Under the pieces are notes generated by a model. That model saw nothing but the letters and a program-made list of their open reading frames with translations. It ran no database searches and was not told where the DNA came from. The position numbers were made by a program, and so were the translations under genes. 64,000 nt of DNA from Rebecca billardiae RCC1528 (lineage: Eukaryota > Haptophyta): the NCBI GenBank assembly GCA_965240325.2, contig OZ251226.1:3100001-3164000 (forward strand), read 5' to 3'. Below, one piece after another: positions 30,243 through 40,663 of this stretch (its first letter is position 1; each line of letters starts with the position of its first letter).

Positions 30243-30811
30243 GGCGTGCACGCGAAGCCACGGCACAGCCATCGCGGCGCTGCGGCCGAGCGAGCAGTGC
30301 TCTCCCGCAGCTCGGCGGACTGGCGGCCGAGCCCGCACCCGCACCGTGAGTTGTAGCAGACTAGACGAAGTAGAAATTGATGCCTACGACTACGACATTC
30401 TCTACTGGCATCAAGCTCTCATTTGATGTGACGATGAACGTCCGACAGTAGCTCAGCCTCAGGCGGCAGGCGAGATTAAGCTGCTTTACTACTACGACAG
30501 TCTTCGAGAGTCGTAGTTAATAATGAGATTGAGAGTTCCTTAATGCTGGCGCACTTCCTGTATGTACTCTTAACTCTATACGCAGCCTGCCTTAGTAGCA
30601 GAGACTGATGAGTAGTCTGCCAGTGCCATGCTGTCATGCAGGATCCGCGCCACAGGGCACAGCCGTCGGGCGTCGCCGGTGTCTCCGCCTCGGCACTCCG
30701 GACGGCGGAGCCCGAGCCTGTCAAGTGTCAAGGGCACTGGTCGCCGGGCCGTCCATCGTGAGCAGCCGGCGCGCTCCATGCACGCCCGCTGCCTCGCCGC
30801 CGGCGGGGGCA
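30243..30811. other. Intergenic, tail-to-tail gap
   Basis: 3' flanks of the EF-hand gene and the minus-strand BTB gene. Mixed composition. An imperfect inverted repeat around 30480-30520 (TACGAC.../...GTCGTA) may form a hairpin. No gene seen. Confidence 0.5.
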
Positions 30812-33800
30812 TCATCCGCCGTTGGGTGCAGCCGACACACCGCTCGAGCCGCCCCCCATGGACGCGCTGCGCTCGCGCTGCTTGGCCGCGCCAGAGCTGG
30901 GCGGCAGCGTCGGCCGCGCCATCACAATGCCGCCGTGCGCGCTGTGCGCCGTGCGCGAGACGTGCATGATGGTCGACGCGCGCAGGAAGGTGGGGCGAGG
31001 CGCGTGCCACTCTGCCTCCTCGCGGCTCTGCAGCGCGGCGCTCGGCACCACCGCCGCGCTGGCCGGTCGGCTGGGCTGCGCGCGCGCCTTCTCGCCGCCG
31101 CCGCCGCCGCCGCTGCCGCGCTCTTCGGGCCGCTCCGCATCGCGGCCGGGCGGCGCGCGCCTGGCCTCGAGCGCGCGCATCAGCCACTCGACGCGGCGCC
31201 CGTCCTCCGAGCGCTGCGAGTCCAGCTTGAGCTCGCGCGCACGGCGCGGGCTGAGCGCGGGCGTGTCGCGCGCCGCGGTGGCCGAGCCGACGCGCCGTCG
31301 CGGCCGCGCGGCGCTGCGCTGCTCCTTGCTACCGGCCACGCCCAGGCCGGCGGCGGCCGGCGGCGGGGCGGGCAGCGGGCGGGCGCCGCGCGCGCCCACG
31401 GCGGAGCGCCGCCGGCGCGCGGGCGCGTCCGCCTCCCGCGGCGCGTCCGAGTCGTCGGACGACGCCGAGCCGACCGAGAGGCGGTCGTCATCGTCATGCG
31501 GCTGCTGCTGCTGCTGCTGCTGCTGCTGCGGCTGCTGCTGCGTGTGCTGCGGCTGCTGCTGCGTGTGCTGCTGCGAGAGCTGGGCGTCGCTCTCGCCGTC
31601 CGACTCGCCGCCGTCGTCGTCGGCGAGCAGCGCGCCGCCGTGCGTCGAGCGCTGCCGCGCGCGGCGCTGCTGCGCGCGCCCGGCCGGCGGCGCGCGCGCC
31701 CGGCCGCCGGGCGGCGCGCTCGGCACGCGCTGCGGTGGCCCCAGGCCGGCACGCGCCGCGCCAGCCGCGGACGGCGCGCGCGGCGCTCCGCTCGCCGGCC
31801 GCGTCGCGCCCGCGCGCGGCGCGGCGGCGGGCGGCGGCGGCGGCTCGGGCGAGTGCGCGAGGATCGGCGGGCGGTGCTCCACGGCCTGCGCCTGCAGCGC
31901 GTGCCGCATCCGCTCCACCGCCGCGCACTCGAGCTGCTCGTGAGTGCGCGGCGCCGACGCCGGCCCCTCCGAGCGGCCGACCGCTGGAAGGCACACGAGG
32001 TCGCGCAAGCTCAGCGTGAGGCGCGCGGCCTCGGCGGCGGCGAGGACGGCGGCGTCCGAGCCGCCCGGCGGCGCGCGCTCGGCGCCCGGCGCGCCCTCCT
32101 CCGCGCCCTCCGCGCCCAGCCGCACGAGGTGGTCGCGCGCGCAGCAGCCGCGCGGCGCGCCGCCGAGCGCGCTGAAGCCGTGCGCGGGCGCTCCGCAGCA
32201 GCTGAACAGCCCGTCTACGCCCTTGCTGCCGGGGTGGTGCATGCAGTGGGCGAGCGAGGCGGCGGGGAAAGTCACGCCGCAGCGCGCGCACTCGAGCGTG
32301 TGGCACAGGCCCCACAGCCGCCAGTACACGGCGCGCGCGCTCAAGCTCTCCGGGGGCTCGCGCAGGCCCCGCGCCTGCGCGGCGCGCGGCGGCGCGGAAC
32401 GGCGCGCGAGCGCGGCAGGCGGTGAGCGCAGCCGCGCGCGCGCGGCGCGCGGTGCGCCGCGCGGCGCGCAGGAGCGCGCGCGCCTCGCGCCGGCGCGCGC
32501 GTACCCACGCGCGCGCATCCCACGCGCGGTCCGGCGCGTGCACCGCGTCGAGCGCGCCCCTGTAGCCAATGGCCAGCGGCGCGCGCGCGCACTGCTCGGC
32601 GCGCAGCTGCGAGGCGGGCAGCAGCCGCGCGCAGTGCGCGCAGCGCTCGAGCCGCGGGCCGAGCTCGTCGAGCAGCCGCGGGAGGCACGCCTCGTACAGC
32701 CGCGAGGCGAGCTTGTCCTTGCGGTCGTTGAGCGCCTCGAGCATCGCCGGGCTGAAGTGCGCAGACATGCTGCGCGCGCCAAGAGCGAGAGAGCCAGGCG
32801 GGGGCGCGCGGAGAGCGGGGCGGGCACGGCGCTGAGGGCGTGGCGCGGCGTGCGCGCTGACGGGCGCGCGCGCGCGCGCGCGCGCGCGCACCGCTGCACG
32901 GCCGCGTCCGAGATGCACGACAGCTCGAGCGGCAGCTTGACGATCTGCGGCGCGTGCGCGGCCAGGAAGGCCTCGCACTGCGCCACCAGCGGCGCCATCT
33001 GCAGGAACTCGGACGAGATCAGTATGGAGACACAGTTGCCAACGTCGAGCGCGGGGCTAAGCGGCGCGGGGCCGTCGGCGTACCCGGCCGCGTGCACGTA
33101 CGCCATCAGCCACTCGAACACGACCACGTCGCAGTGCACCGAGATGTCGAGCTCGGCGGCGTCGCTCACGTGCCGCAGGTAGGCTTCAAAGTAGCGCATG
33201 TGCCGCAGCAGCAGCCCGAGCCCGCATGAGAAGTCGCGCTCGACGGCGCGCGGCTCATCGCACACGCGGATCGTGATCTGCATCTCGTCGCGCGAGGGGG
33301 GCGAGGCGGCCTGCGCAGCCGCCGCCGCCGCCGCGTCGCCACCGCCCGGCTGCTGCGGCTGCTGCGGCTGCTGCGGCTGCTGCGGCTGCTGCGGCTGCTG
33401 CGGCTGCTGCGGCTGCGCCGCCGGCTGGGGCTGCGCCGCCGCCCGCGCGTCGGCGCCCGCCGCCGCCGCCGCCGCCGCCTCAGCCTCGCGCGCGCGCGGG
33501 TGCGGGACGAGCGCGCCCGAGCCCTGCCGCTTGGGCGGCGGCGGCGGACGGCCAGCTACCCCGGCCGACCCCTGCGCCTGCGCCTGCCCGCGCACCGACG
33601 TGGCGCCGCCCAGCTCGCGGAGGGCGTCTGCGCCCGCGCCGCCGCCGCCGGCGCGCGCGCCGCCGAGGCCGTCGGCCGACCTCGCCGTGTTGGGCGGCGT
33701 GCGGTGGGCCGACGCCGGGCGCGTGCCCGGCGCGCGCGCGGCGGCGTCGTCATCGCCCCTCTCGCCGGCGCCGCCGCCAAGCGGCGCGAGCCCCCGGCTC

Positions 33801-34357
33801 CGTGGCGACAGCGCCTGCTGCGAGGGCGTCGCCGGCACAGCGCTCGTGCCGCGCAGCACGCGCGGCGGCGCCGCGCTCGCACCGTCGTGCGCGGCGCGGG
33901 CGGCAGCGGCGTGCGGGCCGAGCACGCGATGGTGCGCGCCTGACCGGTCCAACGACGCGCTCCGCACCCGCCTCGGCGCTTGCGTGCCGCGCAGGCCGCC
34001 GCCGTGCGCTGACACGCCATCGTCAGCGGTGCCGGGCTTGCCGGGCGGCGCGCTCGGCACCATGGCGAGGCCGGAGGCGGAGAGGGTCGGCGCGAAGGCT
34101 TGCCGCGGCGTGGAAGGTGGCGACACCGTCGTCGCCCAGCGCTCGAGCGGGCGCCGCCCCGGCGCCTTGGCGCCCGGCGCCCCCACGAGCGCGCCCGAGG
34201 GCAGCCGGCGCATATCAGACGTTCGGTCGGCGGCGATGGCCGCACGCGGCGGGCCGAGCTGGCGTAGGCCGCCCATGTCGGCGCTCGTGCGCCGTCGGGG
34301 CTCGAGCCACCTCACGGGCGGCGCCGTCGAGCTGCCGAGCATGCCGCTGCAGCCCAC
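30812..34357 (-). CDS. SANBR/KIAA1841-like BTB-domain protein
   Basis: Three exons, 34357-32892, 32769-32505 and 32374-30812, phase-consistent (donors GTGCGC and GTACGC), 1,097 residues. An N-terminal disordered region of about 350 residues contains a (QQP)n tract (33346-33417). The conserved block follows: MQITIRVCDEPRAVERDFSC, LRHMRYFEAYL, ELDISVHCDVVVFEWLMAYV, NCVSILISSEFLQMAPLVAQC, then CAHCARLL and, after intron 2, AVYWRLWGLCHTLECARCGVTFP...HCMHHPG. This order and wording match the BTB_3-type domain of vertebrate SANBR (KIAA1841), a SANT/BTB regulator of class-switch recombination. Intron 2 placement restores the family spacing before VYWRLWG. The C-terminal half is low-complexity, with a polyQ tract (31500-31575) and a helical RSEDGRRVEWLMRALEARR. 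The molecular role in algae is unknown. Confidence 0.8.
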   Translation of the reverse strand: MGCSGMLGSSTAPPVRWLEPRRRTSADMGGLRQLGPPRAAIAADRTSDMRRLPSGALVGAPGAKAPGRRPLERWATTVSPPSTPRQAFAPTLSASGLAMVPSAPPGKPGTADDGVSAHGGGLRGTQAPRRVRSASLDRSGAHHRVLGPHAAAARAAHDGASAAPPRVLRGTSAVPATPSQQALSPRSRGLAPLGGGAGERGDDDAAARAPGTRPASAHRTPPNTARSADGLGGARAGGGGAGADALRELGGATSVRGQAQAQGSAGVAGRPPPPPKRQGSGALVPHPRAREAEAAAAAAAGADARAAAQPQPAAQPQQPQQPQQPQQPQQPQQPQQPGGGDAAAAAAAQAASPPSRDEMQITIRVCDEPRAVERDFSCGLGLLLRHMRYFEAYLRHVSDAAELDISVHCDVVVFEWLMAYVHAAGYADGPAPLSPALDVGNCVSILISSEFLQMAPLVAQCEAFLAAHAPQIVKLPLELSCISDAAVQRCARARARARPSARTPRHALSAVPAPLSARPRLALSLLARAACLRTSARRCSRRSTTARTSSPRGCTRRASRGCSTSSARGSSAARTARGCCPPRSCAPSSARARRWPLATGARSTRCTRRTARGMRARGYARAGARRARSCAPRGAPRAARARLRSPPAALARRSAPPRAAQARGLREPPESLSARAVYWRLWGLCHTLECARCGVTFPAASLAHCMHHPGSKGVDGLFSCCGAPAHGFSALGGAPRGCCARDHLVRLGAEGAEEGAPGAERAPPGGSDAAVLAAAEAARLTLSLRDLVCLPAVGRSEGPASAPRTHEQLECAAVERMRHALQAQAVEHRPPILAHSPEPPPPPAAAPRAGATRPASGAPRAPSAAGAARAGLGPPQRVPSAPPGGRARAPPAGRAQQRRARQRSTHGGALLADDDGGESDGESDAQLSQQHTQQQPQHTQQQPQQQQQQQQQPHDDDDRLSVGSASSDDSDAPREADAPARRRRSAVGARGARPLPAPPPAAAGLGVAGSKEQRSAARPRRRVGSATAARDTPALSPRRARELKLDSQRSEDGRRVEWLMRALEARRAPPGRDAERPEERGSGGGGGGEKARAQPSRPASAAVVPSAALQSREEAEWHAPRPTFLRASTIMHVSRTAHSAHGGIVMARPTLPPSSGAAKQRERSASMGGGSSGVSAAPNGG
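31500..31575. repeat. CAG/CTG triplet-rich tract (polyQ)
   Basis: CTGCTG runs on the + strand, encoding HTQQQPQHTQQQPQ9-type sequence on the minus strand within the BTB gene. A perfect stretch of seven to eight CTG units starts near 31502. Confidence 0.85.
33346..33417. repeat. 9-bp tandem repeat (CTGCTGCGG)n encoding (QQP)n
   Basis: About eight perfect copies of a nonamer within the N-terminal part of the BTB gene. Confidence 0.85.
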
Positions 34358-34754
34358 CAGCTCGCGCTGACGAGCAAGGCGGGCAAGCAGTTCTCGCTGC
34401 TGACCGCCAGCCGAGCAAGTCGGTAAGTCGATGGATGTCTTGGTCTCCCCTCCCCGCTCGTGGGCTTCTTAAGGAGGTCTCCCGCGATGGGCTGTCATAG
34501 GCACCCACGTGGGTACTACAGTAGATCCCGACTGTACAGTAATGTATACTCTTGAACTCTCCAACTCTCTCTATCTAGATATGATAGTAGCCTTAGTAGG
34601 CCCTAGATCGTATGACGATGGTGTCAATATGACAGAATAGTAGCGCGCAGTTTTTCGTCATATTAGAATGTTGGTGTTACTACCGGTGTGCGGCAGAGTG
34701 CGGGCCGCCCGCGGGCCGCGGCCCAACATTTTCGTCGGATATCGGCGGACAACG
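34358..34754. other. Divergent intergenic region
   Basis: Between the start codons of the minus-strand BTB gene and the GT2 gene. AT-richer than the flanks around 34500-34670, with CTCTAA/TATCTAGATATGATAG-like sequence. It probably carries both promoters. No element recognised. Confidence 0.45.
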
Positions 34755-36224
34755 ATGGCGTCGGAGAGCTGCATATTCGGCAGCAGCAGGCGCTCGTTGA
34801 TACGCACGCTGCTGATACGCGCGCGCACGCGTCCTCGCCTGAGCCTTGCCATGGTGCTGCTCGTGGGGCTAGCCGCCGTGCCCTTCCTCGGCGGGCGCGG
34901 CCGCGGGCGAGTGCTCCCCGTCAGCGGAGATGAGCCGTGGCTTGCGAGGCTGCGCGGCGCGCGCGAGCGCGAGGCGGGCGCGGGGAGCTCGGGCACGATC
35001 ACCGTCGTGATCCCGTGCTTCAAGCAGGGCCCGTTCATTCGCGACACCCTCATCTCCGTCGCGGAGCAGGCGTACCCCGCCGCGAGCATCGTCGTCGTCG
35101 ACGACGCCTCGCCCGACGGCTGCGCCGACATCGCGCGAGAGACGCTGCTGGGCGAGCTCAGCGAGCGGCGGCGAGCGCAGCGCGCAGCGCTAGGCCGGTG
35201 GCTTGGCCTCGCGCCCGACGAGCTGCGCGCGCTGCGCGACGAGGTGCTCACCACGCCGGCGCCCTCGCGCGGCGTCGCCGCCGCGCGCAACCGCGCGCTC
35301 GGCGCGGCGTCGACCGAGTGGGTGTGCTGCCTGGACGGCGACGACCTCCTCGCGCCCGAGTACTTCGCGGAGGCGATGCGCGCGGTGGCGGGCGCGCCCG
35401 AGCTCAACCTGGTGTACGCGAACCAGCAGTTCTTCGGCGAGTCGCGCTGGCGCTGGGACGTGCCGGAGTGGTCGCCGCAGGCGGCGGTCGCGTCCGGCCC
35501 GCTGCCGGTGATGACGGTGTTCCGCCGCTCGCTCTGGGCGGCCACGCCGCACGGCTTCGACGAGGCGCTGCCCAAGGGGCACGAGGACTGGTCGCTGTGG
35601 CTGCAGTTCGCGCGGCTACCCGTGCGCGCGCACAAGCTGGGCGGCTGGCTGCTCCTCTACCGCTACCGCGCCTCGTCGAAGAAGCGCACGCGCGAGGCGC
35701 TGCACCCGGAGGTGCCGCGGCTGCTGCGCTGCCTCTACCCCGACCTGTACCCGCGCCGCGCGCTGCTCGACGACCACGCGGCGCTGGCGGCGGGCGGGCT
35801 GTCGGAGGGGGTGCTCGACGACGTGCGCAGGCTCCGCGCGCGGCTGCCCGCGCGAGCCGTGCTGCCGCTCTGGCTCGGCATGCACGCCGAGCACGAGGGG
35901 CGGCTGCGCGATGCGGCGAAAGAGTACGCGGACGCCGACGGTCTGCGCGAGGAGCACGACTGGCAGCCCGCGCTGCGGCTCGCGTGCGTCGGGAGCCGGC
36001 TGGGGGACCACGCGCTCGCGCAGCGCGCGTGCGCGCAGCTCCTGCGGCTATGGGGCGCGCAGCAGGCGCGCTGGTACCTTCAGCAGGGCGAGCCCGCCGA
36101 GCGGTGCTGTGCGCTGCCGCCGAGCGACGGCGGCGCGCCCGGCGCGATGGCCGTTGCGGCCACAATAGGCATGGACAGCGACGGTCACTCGTCTGATGGC
36201 CCACTGGCCACTCCCAGGCGCTAA
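34755..36224 (+). CDS. Family 2 glycosyltransferase, type II membrane protein
   Basis: Intronless. The Met at 34755 (MASESCIFGSSRRSL) gives 489 residues; an in-frame ATG at 34668 would add 29. A short cytoplasmic basic tail and one TM segment (about 32-46, LAMVLLVGLAAVPFL) are typical of a Golgi enzyme. The GT-A fold starts at about residue 80: TITVVIPCFKQGPFIRDTL, SIVVVDDASPDG, RGVAAARNRAL, then the metal-binding DxD-type motif CCLDGDDLLAPEYF (near 193), and PKGHEDWSLWLQF, the acceptor/catalytic ED-W motif. Transfers a sugar from a nucleotide-sugar donor; donor and acceptor cannot be told. The tail contains a helical, TPR-like stretch (LRDAAKEYADADGL). Confidence 0.85.
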   Translation: MASESCIFGSSRRSLIRTLLIRARTRPRLSLAMVLLVGLAAVPFLGGRGRGRVLPVSGDEPWLARLRGAREREAGAGSSGTITVVIPCFKQGPFIRDTLISVAEQAYPAASIVVVDDASPDGCADIARETLLGELSERRRAQRAALGRWLGLAPDELRALRDEVLTTPAPSRGVAAARNRALGAASTEWVCCLDGDDLLAPEYFAEAMRAVAGAPELNLVYANQQFFGESRWRWDVPEWSPQAAVASGPLPVMTVFRRSLWAATPHGFDEALPKGHEDWSLWLQFARLPVRAHKLGGWLLLYRYRASSKKRTREALHPEVPRLLRCLYPDLYPRRALLDDHAALAAGGLSEGVLDDVRRLRARLPARAVLPLWLGMHAEHEGRLRDAAKEYADADGLREEHDWQPALRLACVGSRLGDHALAQRACAQLLRLWGAQQARWYLQQGEPAERCCALPPSDGGAPGAMAVAATIGMDSDGHSSDGPLATPRR

Positions 36225-36657
36225 CTGATGATGAACAGCGGCGATGTTTATATCGTCATAAGCTACGCGCTAGTGCGTGCTATAGCTAGTACTGTACATG
36301 ATGATGCAGCCTTCCTTGGGTCACGAGGTCTGATGTCTGAGTCCGAGCAGGTCCGTCCGGTGGCATCGCGATTGTCGTCGACGGACATGCCGCCGCGCCC
36401 GCGATGAAGGTTATTCCGTGCCGCCATGTGTGATGATGATGACGGCGCGCCTGGCAGGCCCCCCAGAACGTCAGTGAGCGCAGCTGTGATGAGTGATGGA
36501 TGAGGCCTTGGGCAGTTTGAGCCTGAAGCCGCCGGGCTGCGTGCGCGGCACTCGGGGACGGGTTCGCGCGTGAATCTATCTAGTGATGAATGCTATCGTT
36601 GTCAAAGTCCGACGAGAGCACGTCACGACGGCTGCACCACGAGCGCAACGCCTGGCC
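36225..36657. other. Intergenic, tail-to-tail gap
   Basis: 3' flanks of the GT2 gene and the D-2-hydroxyglutarate dehydrogenase gene. No gene or repeat of note. Confidence 0.5.
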
Positions 36658-38419
36658 TCATTCAGGCAGCACCTTGTACGGGTTGAGGATGCCATTCGGG
36701 TCAAGCGTGCGCTTGAGCGTCTTCATCAGGCTGATAGACGCGTCCGACTTGGAGTAGGCCAGGTGCTTGGCCTTCATCACGCCCAGGCCGTGCTCCGCCG
36801 AGATGGAGCCGCGCTTCTCGCGCGTCCACTCATACACCCACGGCTCGATCAGCTCGAGCATCTTCGCCGACTTCTCCGGCGTCGAGATGTTGAGGTGCAG
36901 GTTGCCGTCGCCGAGGTGGCCGAACGCGACGACGGTGGCTGCGTGCCGCGGTGCGCGCGGTGCGCGCGGCGGCCACGCAGGTGCGCGCGGGCCAGTGAGC
37001 TCGACGGCCACTGGTGCGTCACGCGCGCACGGGCACGGGGGCGCACGCGAGCGCGCGCGCGCGTGGACGCGCTCACCGCCGTGCGGCTCAAGCCGCGCGC
37101 GCGCGTCCTCGACGAGCTCGTACAGATGCGGCAGCGGCAGCGAGATGTCGTACTTGTACACCGCGCCCGCCTTGGAGAGCGCCTCGGTGATGCCCTCGCG
37201 GATGTGCCAGACGCCTGCGCGCCAGCGCGCCCGATCCGCGCGCGCCGTGGCCCGTGTCAGCCGCAGCGCGCCAGCCGCAGCGCGCCAGCTGCAGCGCGCC
37301 GAGGGCGCGCGCGTGGGGGAGCACGGCGGCAGCGCGCGCTCCCCGCAGCCGCGCACCTGCCATCTGCGTCGAGTCCGCCGCGAGCGTGCCGTCGAGCACC
37401 ATGCCCCCCTCCATCGTGGTCGTGAGGAAGGCGTCGAGCTTCTCCGTGTCGTGCTCCTCGTTGGAGCCGCTCACCTCGACCAGCATGTAGAAGGGCGCGC
37501 GCGTCTCGAGCGGGTTGCGCGCGCCGTGCAGGTGCTCGAGGGTGATCTCGAGGGCCTGGTCGTCGAGGAACTCCACGGCGGAGAGCACCTCCCCCAGCTG
37601 CGAGCGCGCCTGGCCGAAGACCGAGAGCAGGTGGTCGTAGTTGTCGATGGCGAGATACGCGAGCTGCACGGAGGAGGGCAGCTTGGGCAAGGCGAGGGCC
37701 ACGCCGGTCACGACGCCGAGCGTGCCCTCGGAGCCGATGAAGAGCTGCTTCAGGTCGTACCCCGTGTTGTCCTTGCGCAGCGTGTTCAGGTTGTCGATCA
37801 CCGTGCCGTCCGCCAGCACCGCCTCGACGCCCAGCACTGTGCCGTGCAGTGAGCCGTACCGCAGGTAGCGCAGACCGCCCGCATTCGTCGCGAGGTTGCC
37901 GCCGATCTGGCACGAGCCCTTCGCGCCGAGGTCGAGCGGCACGGTGTAGCCGTGCTCCTCCGCCTTCTCCTGGATCGACTGCAACACCGCGCCGCCCTGG
38001 CACACCACCGAGCCCGAGAACTCGTCAAAGGCGAGGATCTTGTCCATGCTGCTCAGGCTGAGCACCACCTCGTCGTGCACGGGCACGCTGCCGCCTACCA
38101 GGCCGGTGTTGCCGCCCTGCGGCACGATGGGGATGCGCCGCTCGTTGCAGTGCGCCAGCACCTTGGACACCTGCTCCGTCGTCTTTGGTCGCAGCGCCAG
38201 CTTGGAGGCGCCCCGGTACTTTTGCATCCAGTCGACGTTGTACTGCTCGAGCGCCTCGGAGTCGACGATCACGCCGGACTCGCCGAGCACCGAACGGAAG
38301 AAGGCGATGTCGTCGCTCTCCACCCTGTTGAACGCCGGCGCGGAGCTCAGCGCCCGCCGCGCACCCACCGTCGCTAGCCCCCTGCGCAGCGCCGAGCAGC
38401 GCGCCATCGTCAAAAGCAT
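36658..38419 (-). CDS. D2HGDH: D-2-hydroxyglutarate dehydrogenase (FAD), mitochondrial
   Basis: Oxidises D-2-hydroxyglutarate to 2-oxoglutarate, handing electrons to electron-transfer flavoprotein. Exons 38419-37357, 37214-37077 and 36938-36658, phase-consistent, 493 residues. The N-terminus [26 protein letters not shown] is a typical mitochondrial presequence. FAD-binding (PCMH) domain: [85 protein letters not shown]-terminal FAD-oxidase domain: [64 protein letters not shown]. The [11 protein letters not shown] and [12 protein letters not shown] wording separates it from D-lactate dehydrogenases. Confidence 0.93.
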
Positions 38420-39127
38420 GGCCGGAAAGCGCACGTCTGGGGGTATCAAGGCCGGAATCCGGGGATGCACGTCGACACTTCTAACCAACGCCCGGGGCGG
38501 GCGGCCGTGAGTCCGCGACGCTGTACGATGGTTCCCAACGACGGGGAGATCATCTGCGCCCAACTATCCGAGAGCACAACGACGAGCTGCGCTGTCTGGT
38601 ACAGCTCTATGAGCCAGTGGACGCCCATCACGAAGCACGAGCCTGGTGTCCGCTACCACTTTGACGAGGGCAGCTGCATCACGGTAGTTCAAGACCTATC
38701 CGCGGGCGTGTTGCGCGTGAGACATTGCCAGCCATCAGACTTGATCCCACCGCTCTGGCCGTCGGACTTGATGCTTTCGCCGGCCGTGTCCTCGACCGAA
38801 TACGGCACGCTCTGACCAAGAGACCCACGCCCGGACCGCTCCAGTCAATAGGCAGAGAGCACCGCCTGCGACCGCTCCAGGCCGGCCGCGACGGCGGACC
38901 GGGCTCAGACCGTCTGATGACATTCTTTTACTACGCAGCGTAGTTTATCAGGCTACGTTGTCGTACGCAGGGCGGGGCTACGCCCGCGGCTAGAAGTAAT
39001 GACTACTACTATGGGGGTATTTGCTGTCGTATAAGTAGTCATCAAAAAGCACACGCGCGGCGGGCCGGCGGGCGCCGGCGGACGACGATCACGGCCGCGG
39101 CGCGCGCGACGGCGAGACGCACGCGGC
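38420..39127. other. Intergenic with one dubious small frame
   Basis: Between the dehydrogenase start and the kelch gene stop. It contains a 95-codon frame at 38528-38815, listed separately. The rest has no recognised feature. Confidence 0.45.
38528..38815 (+). CDS. Possible small hypothetical protein
   Basis: 95 codons, starting MVPNDGEIICAQLSES, 108 bp from the divergent dehydrogenase start. It lacks the extreme GC3 bias of surrounding genes, but its composition (Cys, Trp, Tyr, His) is protein-like rather than Arg/Ala noise. No family recognised. May be spurious, or the first exon of a decayed gene. Confidence 0.25.
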   Translation: MVPNDGEIICAQLSESTTTSCAVWYSSMSQWTPITKHEPGVRYHFDEGSCITVVQDLSAGVLRVRHCQPSDLIPPLWPSDLMLSPAVSSTEYGTL

Positions 39128-40597
39128 TTATCTGGAGTCCAGCCGGCCCAATCGACGCGGGACGCGGTTCACGACGCAGTAGTGGAAGTTCGAGTTGGCC
39201 GCGGTCGACGAAATCCGCTTGGGCGGCCGCCGCGGGACGACGTCGCCGAGCACATCGCCCAGCGAGGGGTCGCCGCGCATCGCGTCCGCGCGGGCCGCGT
39301 CCTGCATGCGCATGATCACCCATGGCGTGGCCGGCCAGCTGACTGGCCCGGTGCCGCCGCACGTGATGGCGACGCCGTGCGTCGCGGAGGCGCACGTCTG
39401 CACCGCGAGCAGGGGCATGCCGAGATCGCTCACCTCCTGCCACTCGCGCGCGCACACGTCGAACGCGCGCACGTTGTCGAGCACCCACGGCCTGCGCTTG
39501 AGCGCGCCGTCCGCGCCGCGCGTGGTGTTGCTATAGTGCACGCCGCCAAAGTTGAGCAGGTACCGGCCGCCGGCCGCGCTGACGAGCCCGGAGGCGTCCC
39601 GCGCGCTCCGGGTCCTGTCCGCGCCGCCCGCGGAGACGGGTGCGGCGTACGTGTACCATTTGCGTGGCGCACGCGCGCCGTCCGCGGGCTCCCAGAGGTC
39701 GTGCGCGAGCACCTCCGAGCGGTAGTTGGCGTAGTGGTCCACGCGGTAGTTCAGCAGGAGCACGCGCGCTGACTCGCCCGCGCCGCACATGCCCGCGCGC
39801 ACGTACGCCGCGTTGGCGTGGTCGAGCCCGCGCGGCAGCTGCGCAAACGGCGAGTGCCACCGCCGCCGCCGCCGGTCGTAGCAGTGCGCTGTGTCGATGA
39901 ACGTGCCCGCCGAGTGCGAGCCCTCGGTGCCGCCGAAGGAGCAGATATGCGGCGGCGCGTCCGCGCCGTCCAGGTGCAGCGCGAGCGCGGCGCACGCGCC
40001 GCCCGCTCGGGGCAGCTTGGGGCCCAGCCGCACCTGGAAGGAGCGCAGGTCGACGATGCGTGCGTACTGCGAGGCGATCTCGTCGTTGACGCGGTCGCCG
40101 TGGAAGCCGCAGATCAGCCAGAGCTCGTCGCCGGCGCCGTTGAGCGCGCGCGCGCGCACGCCGTACACGTGGTTCAGGTCGTTCAGTGGCCAGCCTGCCG
40201 GGTCGACGCCGTCCACCGGGTAGCGCGCCCCGCGGCCGGTGCGCAGGTCGAGCACCTCGACCGAGCGGCCGTACCGACCGAGCACGTTGACGAGGAGGCG
40301 CTCGCCGAGGAGGCGGCAGTCGTGGTTGCGCCGCGGCTCGAGCAGCGGCGAGCGCAGCGCCCATGCCTTCAGCGGGTGCCGCAGGCCGAGCGTCGAGCAC
40401 GGCGAGACCAGCTTCGGCGGCGGGATGCGCAGCATCAGCTCGGGCCAGCGCAGCCTGTCGACGTCGACCTCGTACCCGGAGCGGAAGAGCTCCCACGAGC
40501 TATTGCACCCGGGCTGCGGGAACGGCGACGCCGGGGAGGCTTGGGGGACCGCGGCCGCCCCGCCACCCATCCACGCGACGAGGAGCACCGCCGCCAT
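39128..40597 (-). CDS. Secreted kelch-like beta-propeller protein
   Basis: Intronless, 489 residues. Signal peptide at about 1-16 (MAAVLLVAWMGGGAAA). Kelch-type blades are suggested by GG/GT pairs followed by a hydroxyl-rich strand and W/Y spacing: HICSFGGTEGSHSAG...CYDRRRRRWHSPF, YLLNFGGVHYSN...VRAFDVCAREWQEV, and LWLICGFHGDR with VDLRSFQV. Several paired cysteines agree with an extracellular or lumenal location. The exact family (galactose-oxidase-like or kelch) is not certain, and no catalytic residues were identified. Confidence 0.7.
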   Translation of the reverse strand: MAAVLLVAWMGGGAAAVPQASPASPFPQPGCNSSWELFRSGYEVDVDRLRWPELMLRIPPPKLVSPCSTLGLRHPLKAWALRSPLLEPRRNHDCRLLGERLLVNVLGRYGRSVEVLDLRTGRGARYPVDGVDPAGWPLNDLNHVYGVRARALNGAGDELWLICGFHGDRVNDEIASQYARIVDLRSFQVRLGPKLPRAGGACAALALHLDGADAPPHICSFGGTEGSHSAGTFIDTAHCYDRRRRRWHSPFAQLPRGLDHANAAYVRAGMCGAGESARVLLLNYRVDHYANYRSEVLAHDLWEPADGARAPRKWYTYAAPVSAGGADRTRSARDASGLVSAAGGRYLLNFGGVHYSNTTRGADGALKRRPWVLDNVRAFDVCAREWQEVSDLGMPLLAVQTCASATHGVAITCGGTGPVSWPATPWVIMRMQDAARADAMRGDPSLGDVLGDVVPRRPPKRISSTAANSNFHYCVVNRVPRRLGRLDSR

Positions 40598-40663
40598 CGC
40601 GAAAAGATTTGATGGACCTTAACGTGCACACTTGGTTTTAATGGCGGCCCTCGGACGTGGGTG

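Noticed and set aside
37952-38377. Plus-strand frame inside the dehydrogenase region
   Set aside because: Antisense shadow of a well-supported minus-strand exon.
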